NCBI RefSeq assembly: GCF_004011695.2
Contig: NC_082408.1
Location: 1,349,501 to 1,413,500 of the forward strand
Direction of reading: 5' to 3'
Source: Ascochyta rabiei
Taxonomy: Eukaryota > Ascomycota > Dothideomycetes > Pleosporales > Didymellaceae
DNA length: 64,000 bases
In this document: positions 36,401 to 48,023 of the stretch, one piece after another
Layout of the letters: each line of letters starts with the position of its first letter
How positions within the stretch are numbered: position 1 is the stretch's first letter
The notes under the pieces: generated by a model
Seen by the model: the letters and a program-made list of their open reading frames with translations, nothing else
Databases searched by the model: none
Told to the model about the DNA's origin: nothing
Program-made: the position numbers and the translations under genes

Positions 36401-37210
36401 ATTACGACTCTTTAGTTACTAGGGTTAGTTCTAACCTACTTCTCTACGGTTATAATGTAGACCTTCTATAGACAACAGTACTACTAACTATTAGCTAGAA
36501 CACACTATAGGGACAGGTAGTCTATTTTCTAGACTACCTCTAGTAAGGTATAGAGCTTACCTAGGCAGCTATAGTATAGGTGTAATAACGCACCTAGAAC
36601 GTAATAGACTATAGCTGTTAGCCTATAGAATAGTACTACGTAGAAGATAGAGTATAGTTTTCCCTCTATAATATAAAAACTAACAGGCTAAGCTAGAAGC
36701 TTAACTAGTTATAAGCCTAGTATATAGTAGTTATAGTTTCTACCCTCCTAACAGTTACCTTAGATTTACTAGGTAACCTCTATAAGATAGTGCATATTAA
36801 CCTACTAGAACGTGTAGCTTCTAACCTATTACTAACACAGCGCCTACAGGAACGTAGACTAGGCCTACTAGTTATTCTAGAGGAGAACAACCTAACTCTA
36901 GCTAAATAGAAAGTAGAGTCTATCCTAAAAGAAAAGAGGGCTTATAGGCAGAACAGGTTATAGGTCCTTATTAAATAGAAGGGATATATAAAACTAATAT
37001 AGAAACTGCTAGAAGCGTTATAGAATATAAAGGTCTAGAAAGCCTTTACAGTAATATACATAGCACGTAAGAAGTAGATATAGAGAAGAAGAAACTTTTA
37101 TCATTTATAATAACCCTTATAGAGTCCTATTAGGAGATACTATATAGGGTATAAGGCCTAGCATAGAAGAGCTTAGGGACCTTATAGTAACAGCACACTA
37201 CTACCTTACA
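33400..37210 (+). pseudogene. gypsy B pol: protease, RT, RNase H, integrase, chromodomain
   Basis: One frame of about 1250 codons can be followed almost without a shift; the breaks are mostly TAG (some TAA) where the family has Gln or Trp. Protease: LVDLECKYFSIV at 33574-33609 (family D-S-G). RT: 34300-34960 with AYLDNILIYSS at 34663-34695. RNase H: VDYSSKALGSCLS near 35115-35155. Integrase: zinc domain IIRRNFYxKG near 35850; first Asp in SIDFIVNF near 36000-36020; LDYSLDxLG near 36190-36215; TDREIERTNQE near 36280-36310. Chromodomain: ESILKEKRAYRxNRLxVLIK near 36908-36967, followed by KGYIKL. Typical chromovirus, inactive. Confidence 0.9.
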
Positions 37211-39060
37211 CACCTACTACCTAGTAACTAGTAGTAAGCCTTAAGACTTAAAAAAGATGTTGTTGTTTATAGATAGGGAATAATAGGCAGTAGTAGCTAT
37301 GTCTAGAGCCTAGTTTTACGCGTTACAGTAGTAGTAGTTAACCTTATAGTTATTATTACTACCCTCTATATCTACCTTAATAGTGCTGCTACGTGTTAAC
37401 TGTAATATTTTCTTATAGTTATAGTTAGGCGTGCATAGCTCTATAAGAGAAGGTAAGTAGTAATAGTAGGTAGGCGCGCGCAGCTCTATAGAGAAGGGAA
37501 AGTAGTAATAGTAAGGAGGTGTAAAGGACCTTATAAGAAAGAGAGAGCAGCGCTAGTATAAGGGCGTAGGTAACTCTATAGAAGAGGGAGAGCAGTAATA
37601 GTAGAGTAGTAAGCAGAGCTAGTAGATAGATAAGTAGCGCTTATTAGAGGAGTTAGAGTAGTAGTAGTAGGATAAGTAGGATAACAGGGCGTATTCTAGG
37701 CAGTAGCAGAGCGTAGTAAGTAGGTGCTTAACTTAGTTAATAGTGTCCTTTAGATCTAGTTAGCTATATACTAAATATAGATAGAAATTCTTATAGTAGT
37801 ATAGGCCTAGACTACCTCTATATAGTTTATACGCTTAGTTTAGAACTAGAAGGCTAACCCTATAGTAGCTATAAACTATTAGAGGTAGGTATCTAGTTAG
37901 TTACTACTATAACGCCTAGATAATAGTGTAGTAGATAGAGTAACCTAAGTACTAGGCTTAGTAGGGGAACAGGCAGCGTAAGTAGAGGTTAACTACTTTG
38001 CTAGCGTAGGGTTAGCTAGGGCTAGGTTAAGCGCAGCCTTATATACCTACTAGTGCTTATAGTAGGTACCTAGTAAAAATGTTATATTAGAAAGAAACAC
38101 CTATAGTAGTAATAAGGAGGTAACCGATAGTAGAACATAGGCTAACACCTCTAGTTAGCCTTATTCCTGCCTATACTCTAGGTACTAGGCGTCTTAATAT
38201 AGGCGTTACTAGTATAGGCTAACACCTTAGCTACTATTAGTTAGAAATAAGAGGCTAGAATAGGAACACGTACGTTAATATACTGCTTAAAATTACGCTA
38301 GGTATAGTAGAGCTTAGCGTTTACAGTAAAGAGGTTGTTATTATAAACGTAGATATACTTATACTTAGCGCAGGTATAATAGGTCTTACTAGTGCCTAGA
38401 ACGCAGTTAGCTATAGAAGAAATTAGTAAGTAAGTAGACCTATAATAGATATAGGCACTTATAAGACTAACTAGTAAGAATAGTAAGAAGGTAGTAGGGG
38501 TAGTATAGGACAGCGCTAGTAGAGATAGAGACTAAGTTCTTATTATCTAAGTTACTCTTAACTTTATAGTTACCTATAAAATAGTAGTAAGCTTTCTACG
38601 TATATAGTTAAGCTCTATAACTAAATTAGAAACTATAGATAAGATATACTAGAGGTACGTTATAGGCAGAGAGGAGAGACTATAGCAGACTATAACCGCC
38701 CCCTCTAGAAGGACTACTAGCTTCTTAGCTAGTAGCCTAATAGCTATAACTAGAGGTAATAATAGATATAGTAGGTAGGGCGTAGGCGTGTATAAAAAAT
38801 TAGGTAGGTATGTTACAGGTAGGTTAGGTAGAAGCGTAGAGTAGTACAGTGTCTAACTTAGGTAGGTGTGCTAGGTAAAACAAAAACAACCTAGGTGCGT
38901 GTAGGGACTACTCTAGGTAAACTACAGACTAGATAAGCAGCTAACTACTAAGAGCTAGACCCTTACGCAACTACGACTAGCCCTAGAGTTTACCTACTAC
39001 TAGTATCCCCTATACTACGCTAAATATAAAAAGGACCTAATAAAAGTATATACAGCCTAG
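37211..39060 (+). pseudogene. gypsy B post-chromodomain region, possible extra ORF
   Basis: About 1.85 kb between chromodomain and 3' LTR. Plus-strand frames stay open if TAG is disregarded, and read as Gln/Arg/Tyr-rich protein. 37430-37640 contains about four imperfect repeats of CAGCTCTATAGAGAAGGGAA-like units. Around 38330-38440 one frame has basic runs with many Tyr at a spacing that could be former Cys of a Zn-binding module. This is suggestive only, because TGY-to-TAY changes also create Tyr elsewhere. I do not recognise a family. It might be a second gag-like or DNA-binding ORF, or just untranslated repeat-rich sequence. Confidence 0.35.
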
Positions 39061-39081
39061 GGGAGATAGGGAAAGAAGGTA
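39055..39081 (+). other. gypsy B polypurine tract
   Basis: GGGGAGATAGGGAAAGAAGG lies immediately before the 3' LTR, confirming the plus orientation. Confidence 0.8.
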
Positions 39082-39236
39082 TGTTATAGGCTTAGACCTT
39101 ATCTAAGCCTTAAGTAAGATAGAACAGTTACGTGCCCTATATATATATTAGAAGGACACGTAACGTGTTACCTCTATAAGAGATACAATACTATATTAAC
39201 TCTTATTACATCCTACCCTAAGGCTAGTCTATAACA
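39082..39236 (+). repeat. gypsy B 3' LTR
   Basis: 155 bp with intact TGTTATAGG start and ATAACA end. The target duplication CTAGT follows. Confidence 0.9.
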
Positions 39237-39241
39237 CTAGT

Positions 39242-41900
39242 TAATATATTCTTTATAATCTTAGTTACTCTAAGTTAGCACTTCTTATACGTAGAGATTT
39301 TTCTTTTAATACTCCTATATATGTTAAGCTAGTAGTATTATTAAGAGACTATAGAGAATACAGTATTTATGCCTCTATAACTAATAGTTTAGTAGATGTC
39401 CTATATAACTATAGTTTAGATATCTACATTATTAACTACACGCCTAATAGCAATATTCCTTAATGTTTTTTAGAATAAGTAGCTGTCCCTCTTAAAGAAG
39501 TTTATAGCTCTCTTCTTCTAAGCCCTACACTCTTTCCTACTTAACCTAACTAGGGTCTTTAGGGAGTGTAGAAAAACAGCAATGTTCTCTAATTCCTAGG
39601 AGTATTCCTGTCTTAGAATCTAGGTAGTCCTTATGCTAACCTAGTTACCTAACACTACGTTTGCTATTAGGTTTTTAACAAACTCTTTAACGTTAGATTT
39701 AGGTTTGTCTAGGTTCTTCTACTCCTCTAGCTTTAGGTATCTTAATAGTGCGTCTATAACTATATTCTTCTTTCCTAGTATATAGCGTATTTTAAAGTCC
39801 TAGAGTAGAATTACAGTAAGCTACCTGTTTATAACTAAGCCTAGAAGGTCTAATAACAACCTGTTTAGCTAAGTAATTAATATTTAGGTATTAGTATTAA
39901 TAATAAAGTGTATACTATATAGCTACATCCTAAAATTCTTAAGTGCCTAAATAACTACCTTATATTTAAGCTTTGTTAAGTACTACCTACTTTCTACCTT
40001 AGACTAGACAGTACTTTTAAATCTGTATATGTGTTATTTTCTATCTAGGCCTATTTGTTTAAGGTATGCTCCTGCGCCTTTATTACTTATATTAACTAAG
40101 AGAAACACTAAACTAGGAATTTTATAAGATATTATTATAAGTATAGGTGCGTTATTAATATACTCCTTTAGGAGTAACATTAAGCTCTGTTCTATATTAC
40201 CCTATTGCTATACTGCGTTATTCTTTAATAACTAGAATAGTAGCTTTGCTTTTAAGGTAAATAAGGGTATCTAGATATAGTAGTAAACTACAATTCCTAT
40301 AAACATCTAGACCTCCTTTAGGTTCTAACATTCTAGCTAATTTGTAATTTTGTTAACTTTCTTTTATGCTAGATATCGTCCTTCTACTAAAACTTTATAA
40401 CTAACTACCCCTAATTAATTATGTCCCTAGTAGTATTTAAGTCCTAATACTGTACCTCTAGCTCTTTCTACGTCTATAAGGACCTTATCTAGTTACTAGA
40501 TATGCTTAAGTATATATCGCCTAACACTAGGTAAAGCCTCCTTACTATTATAATCTATCTTTAGGCTACTGCTAGTAACGTTATTAAGGAAAGGAAGTGT
40601 ATCTAGCTAGTAATCCTTAAGAATCTTTGTTATAATTCTTTAGAAGACAGCTACTAAGTTAGTAGCCTCTTAAACTAGGGTATATAATTATAAAAGGCTA
40701 ATTAGTATTATAACTACTGTTATGTCTCTGCTGTCTTTATATTATGTTATCTAGTTATAACTAGAGAAGAAGTCTATAAGTAATATAATCTTATAGCTAG
40801 CAAACCTCTTAGAGAACTTGTCTATAATTAGAGGGGTTCCTATATCTTAAATAGAGACCCTGTTTATATATTAAGCGTTATTAATAAACTAGAATCTACT
40901 GTCTTTCTTAGACACTAAATGCTATAGGTTTCTATATTAGCTATTACATCGCTTAAGTGTTCCTTATTCTAATCTTTTGTTTAACATCTTAATAAGTTCC
41001 CCTTCTAGACTTCTTATAATAGGGAAGGTCTTAACCTACTAAGCTTTATATAGGATTATCCTAATCTAGTATAGAGAAGAAACCTCCTTCTAAATCTGCC
41101 TAGATTTAGAAAAAGTAAAAGCTATAGCTACTTCTCTGTTTAGAATTATTTCCTTAAAGAGTGCTATCTCTGCTAGGAATAGAGTATTGCTAAACTTCTA
41201 ATCTTTTATTCTCTAGGGAGTAAGCCTTTTTCCTCTTAGGAACAGGGCATATTACCTTTTAAATAAGTAATTGAAAGGCCTAATATTATGTAGCCTTAAA
41301 CTAAGTATTAGCTGCTGTTGTTTATATATAACTCTTTTCTAGTTTTCTTAACTAAGTTCTATAGGTTTATTAGGTTATAGATTATTAACAGGATAAACCT
41401 TTACCTCTACTTGTTTATAGAGTGTGTTAACTTCTTAGTTTCTAACTATGTTATACTAACCTCTTATTCTTAATAATTATAAGTTTATTTAGGATATTAA
41501 GATAGGGAAGTCCTTATCTGCATATACCTGCTAAGGTCCCCTCCCTTAGAGATCTATTAGAGGCTGCTAGCATTGTTCTGTGTAAAGATAAAACTACTTA
41601 GGCCTTTTAAGATTTCTAAATCTATAGTCGTACGTAGGAAGTAGTAGTTTACTTCTACTAAGTAACAGAACTTTAGTTTTATTAGGTCTTTACTAGTATT
41701 AGAACATCCCAGCCTAATTAAGGAGTTCCCCTAACTTTTCCCTTATCCTAGTCATACTTAACTAGGGTAGAGTAGTAAGGAGATAGGTCTAATACAATAA
41801 AGGTAGCGTTCCTCCTACTGTTATTAGACATAATACAGTATGTAGTTCTTCTAAAAACATTGTACTATATAGCTAGTCTTACTAACAAGCACTATAGCGT
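39242..41900 (-). pseudogene. gypsy A RT, RNase H and N-terminal integrase
   Basis: Minus-strand continuation of the gypsy A polyprotein. RT lies at about 41250-40400; INRVSI then TPLIIDKFSKRF (40890-40820) matches the N-R-V-S-I-R-D-x-G ... P-I-I-D-x-F-x-E-x-F motif of this fungal group, with SRDITVV near 40730. RNase H lies at about 40300-39720, with VNISNKGAGAYLKxIGLDRK near 40110-40050 and ILGKKNIVIDALLRYLKLEE at 39790-39730. The integrase N-terminus fills 39720-39242 and continues at 30153 on the far side of gypsy B. Stops are RIP-type. Confidence 0.84.
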
Positions 41901-42191
41901 TCTAAGGATAACTAATCTTATTAGGTTCCTTATAAGTCTAAAGTGCGTTAAGGTTATAACTTCTCTAATCTAGACTAGGACATTCTACAACGTTCTAACA
42001 AATAGATCTATACTACTATTAGCTGTAATAACACTCTACTCTTTTTCTATTAGGTGTGTTATTTCTTTATACACTATTCCTAGCGCTTAAGAAGTACTAA
42101 ACCTTTTTAAATTTATCTAAGCTCGAGTGTTAATTAAGTAGCTAACTGCATATAACCTAATATAAGCCTAGTATGTTAGTAAATTTTAGTA
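41900..42191 (-). pseudogene. gypsy A protease-RT linker, 3' piece
   Basis: Minus-strand polyprotein sequence without a sharp motif, cut by the pogo element. It resumes at 44046. Confidence 0.5.
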
Positions 42192-44043
42192 ACGTGTTTT
42201 ATAAGCGAGCGCCGCGTACAAGCAAGCGCTGCACCCTACTAGGTTTGCACATATCTGTAAGCGTGTATCTTAACAACATAATAACATAACAGTTAGATAA
42301 TTATAGAGTAGATTAAGTAGTATCTAAAGTATCTTTCTTATACGTGCGTAAGTTATAACTAGTCTCTCTGCACCTTATACAGCGCGCAAGAGCCTAGCAG
42401 CTAAGGCCTAATTACTTGCCTTCTTAACGCTCTTTATAAGTAACCTACTAATTAGCCTTACGTTAAGTAAGTATATCCTAGCTAGCTTCCTTTATTAAGA
42501 CTCCTTACTTCTGTATACGCTTTTTCTTACGTTGTTTCCGCTCTAATACAGCCTTATTAGCCTTCTTAAGGCTAGCAATCTAATCGCTTATTAGCTCAGC
42601 AGAGAGCATTATTACCTTAGCGCCCTTTTTAAGCTAATTAATTGCTTTAATAATTAAGGTAGGTAATAAGCTCTTATACTAACGTATATAATTACGTATT
42701 AATATTAATTAAGTATTAAGCTTATATACGTTACTTAGCGTATAAGCCTTCTAGAGGGTCTCTATAAGAGTAGTAGAAGAAGGTGTACAGAGCTGTACGT
42801 CTAGCTTTAATAGAAAAGCGTCTAGCTAGAGGGGAATAAGGCCTACGCCTTAAAAAGCTAAGCAGATGTTAGCTAATATAAATAATTAATTAAAGGCTGC
42901 CTTAAACGCTAGTAGAAACTTAAGCTTAGTAATATAGTTAATGTAGTAGTAGATTAGACTCTTAATCTTACAACTGTACGCGCGCTTTAACGGTAAGAAG
43001 CAGCTAACGTTAAGAGGCTATAGTAGGTATAATAAGTAAGGCGGCATATAGAGCGTGTAGATATTATTCTCCTTATAGAGCTGCTTAAATTTAAGAGAAT
43101 AGTAGCTCTTGTGGCTGTTAAGGATAAGCAGGCAACGTGCGCCTACTACCTAAGCCTCTATATACTTAATAAAGTGCTTTAGCTACTTAACTCTAAGCTT
43201 GTTAGTTATCTAGCCGTTATTACTAACTGCGATCGCCTAGTTGTGTAGGATCTCTGCCTCCTTATACTAGGCAGATAAGTAGTATTAGCTAGTAAAGATA
43301 AGAAAGGGTGGGATTGTCTAGCTAGTAGCGTTAATTGCAGCGATAACTGTTACCTACTCGTAATTGCTAGGCTAAACAGCTTTTAGCCTGCCTCTTCTCT
43401 CTAACCCTGTTACAACAAGCTAAGTTGTAATCTTACCTATTATAAAGCTAGCCTTATTAAAGTTGTAGACGTTATTATTACAGATACTATACCTAGCCTT
43501 TATCTGCTCTACAAGCTTAAACTAGTAGCTAATTAAGACTAGATCCTTATAGAGGGCTCTCTGCCTATTATACGCTTAGTTAAAACGCGTTATAAGACTC
43601 TTAGTACGCTTAACAAAGTTACGTAGCTAGTAGACGCTAACCTAACCTGTACTGCGCGCAGCTAGTAGCTTATTAGCTATATTACGTACAGCTGCGTACG
43701 TAGGCCTAAATCTATATTAGTCTAAGTTAAGTATATACTAGACTATTACCTCCTCTTCTATCTAGGTTAACTTCTTTAAGTTAGGTTAGCAATCGCGTTA
43801 GGTAGGCTTGCTAGCGCGTTAGCAGGGGATTATTCGTTTAGATACGTTATAGACAACAGCAGCATTGTAATTACTCTGTATTTAATAGGAATTAATAGGT
43901 AAGATAGCAAGCTAGATATCTACTTTATTTAAAGCTAATATAGTAGCACTGCGTTAAGCTATTATATATTAAGATAGGAGAGGTATGCAAACTTAGTAGG
44001 GTACAGCGCTCGCTTATACGCGGCGCTTACTTATAAAACACGT
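42192..44043 (-). mobile_element. pogo-type DNA transposon (1852 bp) with transposase remnant
   Basis: Inverted repeats of about 55 bp start ACGTGTTTTATAAGCGAGCG on the left and ACGTGTTTTATAAGTAAGCG on the right (inverse). TA flanks both ends (42190-42191, 44044-44045). The transposase is on the minus strand: a helix-turn-helix/CENPB-like region near 43870-43650, then a DDE nuclease region near 43480-42900, with lower similarity toward 42500. CpG words are well kept, notably in the ends (GCGAGCGCCGCG), so it is less decayed than the copia copies. It interrupts the gypsy A polyprotein between gag/protease and RT. Confidence 0.87.
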
Positions 44044-44045
44044 TA

Positions 44046-44950
44046 TACTAGCTTCTCTAACCTACTAGTTTCTATAGTTTTAGCTAGCTTATTTAGAGGA
44101 TCTTTATTGTCCTATGTATTACTATATACTTCTACTTAGTAGCTCCTATAAGTATTCCTCTCTAATCTAACATTAAAGTATTAAGCCCTGCTGTTCTTAA
44201 TTACAGGGTAATTTTTGCTAAACTTAGCGCTAGTGCAGACCCTTATAATTTCTAGCTAATTAGCAGTTAACTAGTAAGACCTGTTAACTCCTAATTAGTT
44301 TAAACCCCTAGCCTCTAGGATTGCTACGTTAACGCTTCTGCTAACTATTAGGTTAGAGTCTAACTCCTTTATAAGCTTCTGGAACATTACTTAGATATAA
44401 CCCTAGAAGACTAAGTCTCTAACAGTAATCCCTTATACTTCTTAACAAAGAATTACAGTTAAAACCTTATTTTTAGACAGTTTAAGTAAGTCTGCTATTC
44501 TATTGTCTAAGCTAGTTATTACATACTTCCTCTTTTGCTAATTTAATAGTAGAATAGTTTCTAATACCCTTTCTTATAATAGTAGTCTAATAATAGCATA
44601 TAGCTAACTATAAGGTTAACTAGTAAAAGGTATTATTTACTTACTCCCTATTAGTAAAGGGCTTAACCCTAACAAGTCTTTAATATCTACTACTAACTTA
44701 TCTCTAGCATTATTGTATACTTACTTAACTGTAGCTTAATAAAATATTAAAGGTCTTTCTTTCCTAACTACAGCTTTCTAAGCACTTTCTAGGATAGTAT
44801 TAACTTAGCAGTCGCGTGCCTTATCTAACCTAGTTACTACGTTTAAGGAGAAGCTATCTTTAGCATTATATGCCCCTAGTACAATGTCCCTATTATTAAT
44901 ATAATTAAGACTATAAACTTTATAATAGTTATTGTTAAGAATTTAGAAGT
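44046..44950 (-). pseudogene. gypsy A protease/linker region
   Basis: Minus-strand frame continuing from gag. A segment resembling the gypsy aspartic protease neighbourhood (SLDNRIADLLKLSKNKVL near 44510-44460, and ITVRDLVFxGYIxVMF near 44430-44380) is readable, but the D-S-G box is not clear. A palindrome at about 44254-44298 resembles the one at 28882-28926. Confidence 0.55.
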
Positions 44951-46517
44951 TCTAAAAAGAGTGTAATAACTTATAGTCTAGCTTATAATTATCTATTATA
45001 GTTAGTGTACTAACACTTCTAATAATCTTTCCCTATATGTCTAGGCCTAGCCTAGATCTATACATTACCCCTCTACGCCTAGAGTCTACACCTTTAAATA
45101 GATTAGGCTTAACTACAGAGGCTAGCTAGTCTAGGACATCCTGTAAAACTTTAAAGTACTCTTAAATCTTCTATTTTAACTAATTAAGTTAATAAGTAGG
45201 TAGGACAGATCCTTAGATAGGTTTAATTTAATAGTAAGTAGGACTAAAGTAGTATCTACGTTAACTGTCTTAGTTAAGTTAAAAACTACACTACTTTATG
45301 TAGGTAAGTACTCTGTATAAGTTACACTTATAGGCTTAGTAGTTTAGCTCTCTATATATGTTATAGGAGTTACTATACTCTCTTCCTTAAGAGTAGTTTA
45401 CTCCTTATCTTAGGTTAACGTTTCTAGGTGTGTTAGTAATATAGGAGCTATTATTCCTTTTCTAAGTAGCACTAGCTCTAGTTTCTTAAGAAATAAAGTA
45501 AGCGTAATTAGTAGGAGACTAAAGGATCTCTCTTATCTAATTGTTAGAGTTTATAAGGGTGCTAACCTCTACTAGGGATAAATTCTATCCGCCTATTGCC
45601 TAGATAAGCTCTTTAACATCTTTATTAACACTAGAAGGTAAGGGTGTTTTACTCTTACTACCCTAACTAGCTAGTTAATCCTTAACCTAGGTAATAATAG
45701 ACGTAGCGTTAATTAGCGCCTTAGTGCTGTTTATAAGGCGCTAGGTTTCCTTAGTATATTTACTATCCCTTCTAAGCGCTAATTCCTTTAAGCCTTAGCT
45801 CTAATTATACACCCTTTTTATAAAATTATAGATGTTATTAAGTATAAATAAAGATTAATTCTTTATGTCTAGCCTGTTTTGCATATTAAAGAGGATAAGG
45901 TCTTTGTTAACCTTTAGCAGTCCTAAGAAGAAGTAGTATCCTTTCTTAGAGGTTAGAAATTAATTATTCTTCTAATATATATTACTATACACTATAAAGT
46001 TAGTATAGTAGTATAATAGTACAGGGAAGGCTTAAGAGGTTTCTTTAATATAGGCTTTAAGGAACGCTTAATTACCTATGCGTTAAGCAGTGTCCTAGTC
46101 TTTCTAGTAATCCTTTATAGCAATCTAAAGCTTAACCTAATTATCTAAAGTATAAGGTTTTAGGCGTTTAATAAACCTTCTACAGTAATTATAGCAGTAG
46201 TTAGAGAGGACCCTAACCTTCTGCTTATTACTTAACCCTCTGTTTTCTGCTATGTAGTTATAGTCATTAAGAAACTCTATAACCTCCTTTCTATTAAAGG
46301 ATAGTTAGATAGACCTTCCCTTTATTAGAACAACAACCTAACAGCTGTTTCCTATTAGAGAAGACAGTGTCTCTATAGAGTCTAAAGGGTTGTCTATAGT
46401 AGTGTACATTAATCCTTAGTAGTCTGTTATATTAAGTAGATAATAGTTTCTTATAATTAAAGTAATCTTAATTACTCTGTCTGTTAGAGCAGCTTAGTCC
46501 CTGTCTTTTATATTCAT
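44950..46517 (-). pseudogene. gypsy A gag
   Basis: Minus-strand frame starting at a plausible Met at 46517 (M-N-I-K-D-R-D). It contains the capsid pattern of this fungal group: NRKEVIEFLNDYNYIAENRG near 46300-46240, RFIKRLKPYTLD near 46185-46150, then DxDTAxRIGNxAFLKAYI near 46105-46050. Frame breaks are TAG/TAA. The capsid family is recognisable from the spacing of F-L-x-x-Y, the R-R-F/L pair and the Q-D-T block. Confidence 0.78.
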
Positions 46518-46524
46518 CTTGTCC

Positions 46525-46575
46525 TAAGCCCTAAGGAATAGGGCTAAGCAGGTCCTAAGGAATAGGGCTAAGTAG
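46525..46575. repeat. short direct repeat in the gypsy A leader
   Basis: Two adjacent copies of CCTAAGGAATAGGGCTAAG just upstream of the gag start. Confidence 0.75.
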
Positions 46576-46703
46576 AACTGTGCGGATAATATATATAATA
46601 AGCATTAGAAATTAGACTAAGATAGTCCCTTTACTAAGGCTTTTCTAGGTTAACTAGATACCTACCTTATTTTAAGCTTATTTTCTAAATAATAGGTCTA
46701 ATA

Positions 46704-46932
46704 GTAACGTCCTAGTCCAGAATTAACAGGATAATTCCTAGGCCGTGCCCTAGCCTTTAGAGTAGCAGATATTTAGATAATAACGTCCTAGTCTAGAGTT
46801 AACAGGATAATTCCTAGGCTGTGCCCTAGCCTTTAGAGTAGCAAATATTTAGATAATAACATCCTAGTCTAGAGTTAACAGGATAATTCCTAAACTATAC
46901 CCTAGCCTTTAGAGTAGCAGAATTTTAATATT
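46704..46932. repeat. three 76-bp tandem repeats in the gypsy A leader
   Basis: Units start AACGTCCTAGTC at 46706, 46782 and 46858 (AACATCC in the third), an exact 76-bp period. They lie between the 5' LTR and gag. The same unit, same period and same copy number occur in the small LTR element at 53641, 53717 and 53793. Confidence 0.9.
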
Positions 46933-47198
46933 ACCTACTATACTGTGCCCCCTAGTTAGGTTACTATTTTGTTCTAGTATAAGTATTAAAGTATCTTATG
47001 AGTAGACACATTAGGAAGGATATATATTATTTATTATTGTTAAGGGTTAAGGAGATAGGTAATACAGTAGTTAAATTCTATAAGTAAGTGTTTCTAGTTG
47101 TTGTCCTAGGTGTTCTGCCTTAACAGTTTCTGTTAAGGTCTCTTATACCCTTCTGCCGGCTAGATTACGTACACTAGCTAAGTATCCTAGTTCTTACT

Positions 47199-48023
47199 AC
47201 AGTAGTAAAAGGGTAGAGGTTAGGTAGGGGTAGGGTACATTACGTAATGTACCCCTACCCTACCCTACCCCTACCTACGCTAATTCTATGCTAAGAGGGT
47301 AGAGGTAGGGTAGAGTCTATATAGGGTATAGGTAGAGGTAGGGTAGAGTCTACATAGGGTAGGGGTAGAGGTAGGGTAGAGTCTACATAGGGTACAGGTA
47401 GGGGTTAGGTAGGGGTTAGGTAGGGGTTAGGTAGGGTAGGTGTCAGCGTCCAACTCTTTAACTAAAGCAGTTATTGCAAAACTTTGTACTACAGAAATGT
47501 AGAGTAAAATAAGCGCTTTTAAACAGCCTATATACTGTAAGATTCTAATTAAAACTAGTAGAGCTAGAGCAGTTATTACGTAGGCCTACACTGTAACAAC
47601 CTAGGACGTACGCAACAACTGCTGTAACTCTACTAGTTTTAATTAGAATCTTACAGAATATAAACTGTCTAAAAGCGCTTGCTTTACCCTACATTTCTGT
47701 AGTACAAAGTTTTGCAATAACTGCTTTAGTTAAAGAGTTGGACGCTAACACCTACAGGCCCTACTTAGGCCTACCTCTTCCCTACAGACCCTACCTCAAA
47801 CCCTACCCTACCCTACCTCTACCCCTAGTCTGTGCAGACTGTACCCTACCCCTACCCTACGCTAGAGGTACCTCTACTCTACTCCTACCTAACATCCGTA
47901 TAGACCCTACTCTACCCCTACCCTATATAGACCCTACCCCTACCCTACCTCTACCCCTAGTCCGTGCAGACTGTACCCAACCCCTACCTAACCCTAGGGT
48001 ACCCCCTACCCTTTTACTAGCGT
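47199..48023. mobile_element. foldback/MITE-like element 'F1' (825 bp) with GGGTAG-rich arms
   Basis: Ends ACAGTAGTAAAAGGGTAG and, inverted, ACGCTAGTAAAAGGGTAG. The target duplication is 10 bp (AGTTCTTACT at 47189-47198 and 48024-48033); the uninterrupted site is in the other LTR near 25060. The left arm is G-rich on the plus strand (GGGTAGAGGTAGGGTAGAG-type units) and the right arm is C-rich, so the whole element can fold back. A central palindrome (47440-47753) and a perfect 22-bp palindrome (47233-47254) are included. No transposase. A 10-bp duplication suggests a Mutator-like transposase acting in trans (inference). CpA and TpG are kept, so F1 escaped most RIP. A 95-codon open frame in the C-rich arm is a by-product of the repeats. 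Confidence 0.85.
47440..47753. repeat. central palindrome of F1
   Basis: Arms of about 135 bp (47440-47575 and 47615-47753). The left arm begins GTGTCAGCGTCCAACTCTTT; the right arm ends AAAGAGTTGGACGCTAACAC. The spacer is around 47576-47614. Confidence 0.85.

Larger units (their letters stand above)
30154..39236 (+). mobile_element. Ty3/gypsy chromovirus 'B' (155-bp LTRs) with nested pogo element
   Basis: LTRs of exactly 155 bp at 30154-30308 and 39082-39236 (TGTTATAGGCTTAGA...GTCTATAACA; the left copy starts TA by RIP). They are flanked by the 5-bp duplication CTAAT/CTAGT (30149-30153, 39237-39241), which differs by one G-to-A change. Plus-strand order: gag with zinc knuckle, protease, RT, RNase H, integrase, chromodomain, an extra region, polypurine tract. 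A pogo-type element (30451-32314) sits in the 5' part. Without it the element is about 7.2 kb. It was inserted into the integrase of gypsy A and is less RIP-mutated than the copia copies. Confidence 0.9.

Noticed and set aside
33400..37210. Stop-codon reassignment (TAG/TAA read as Gln)
   Set aside because: Gln positions of pol do read as TAG/TAA, but Trp positions are also TAG, Cys/His become Tyr, and non-coding LTRs show the same CpA/TpG loss. RIP explains all of this; a changed code does not.
47206..48020. Internal telomere tract
   Set aside because: The GGGTAG/GGGGTAG units are irregular, occur as inverted arms inside an element with its own ends and a 10-bp duplication, and recur at 57500-58696.
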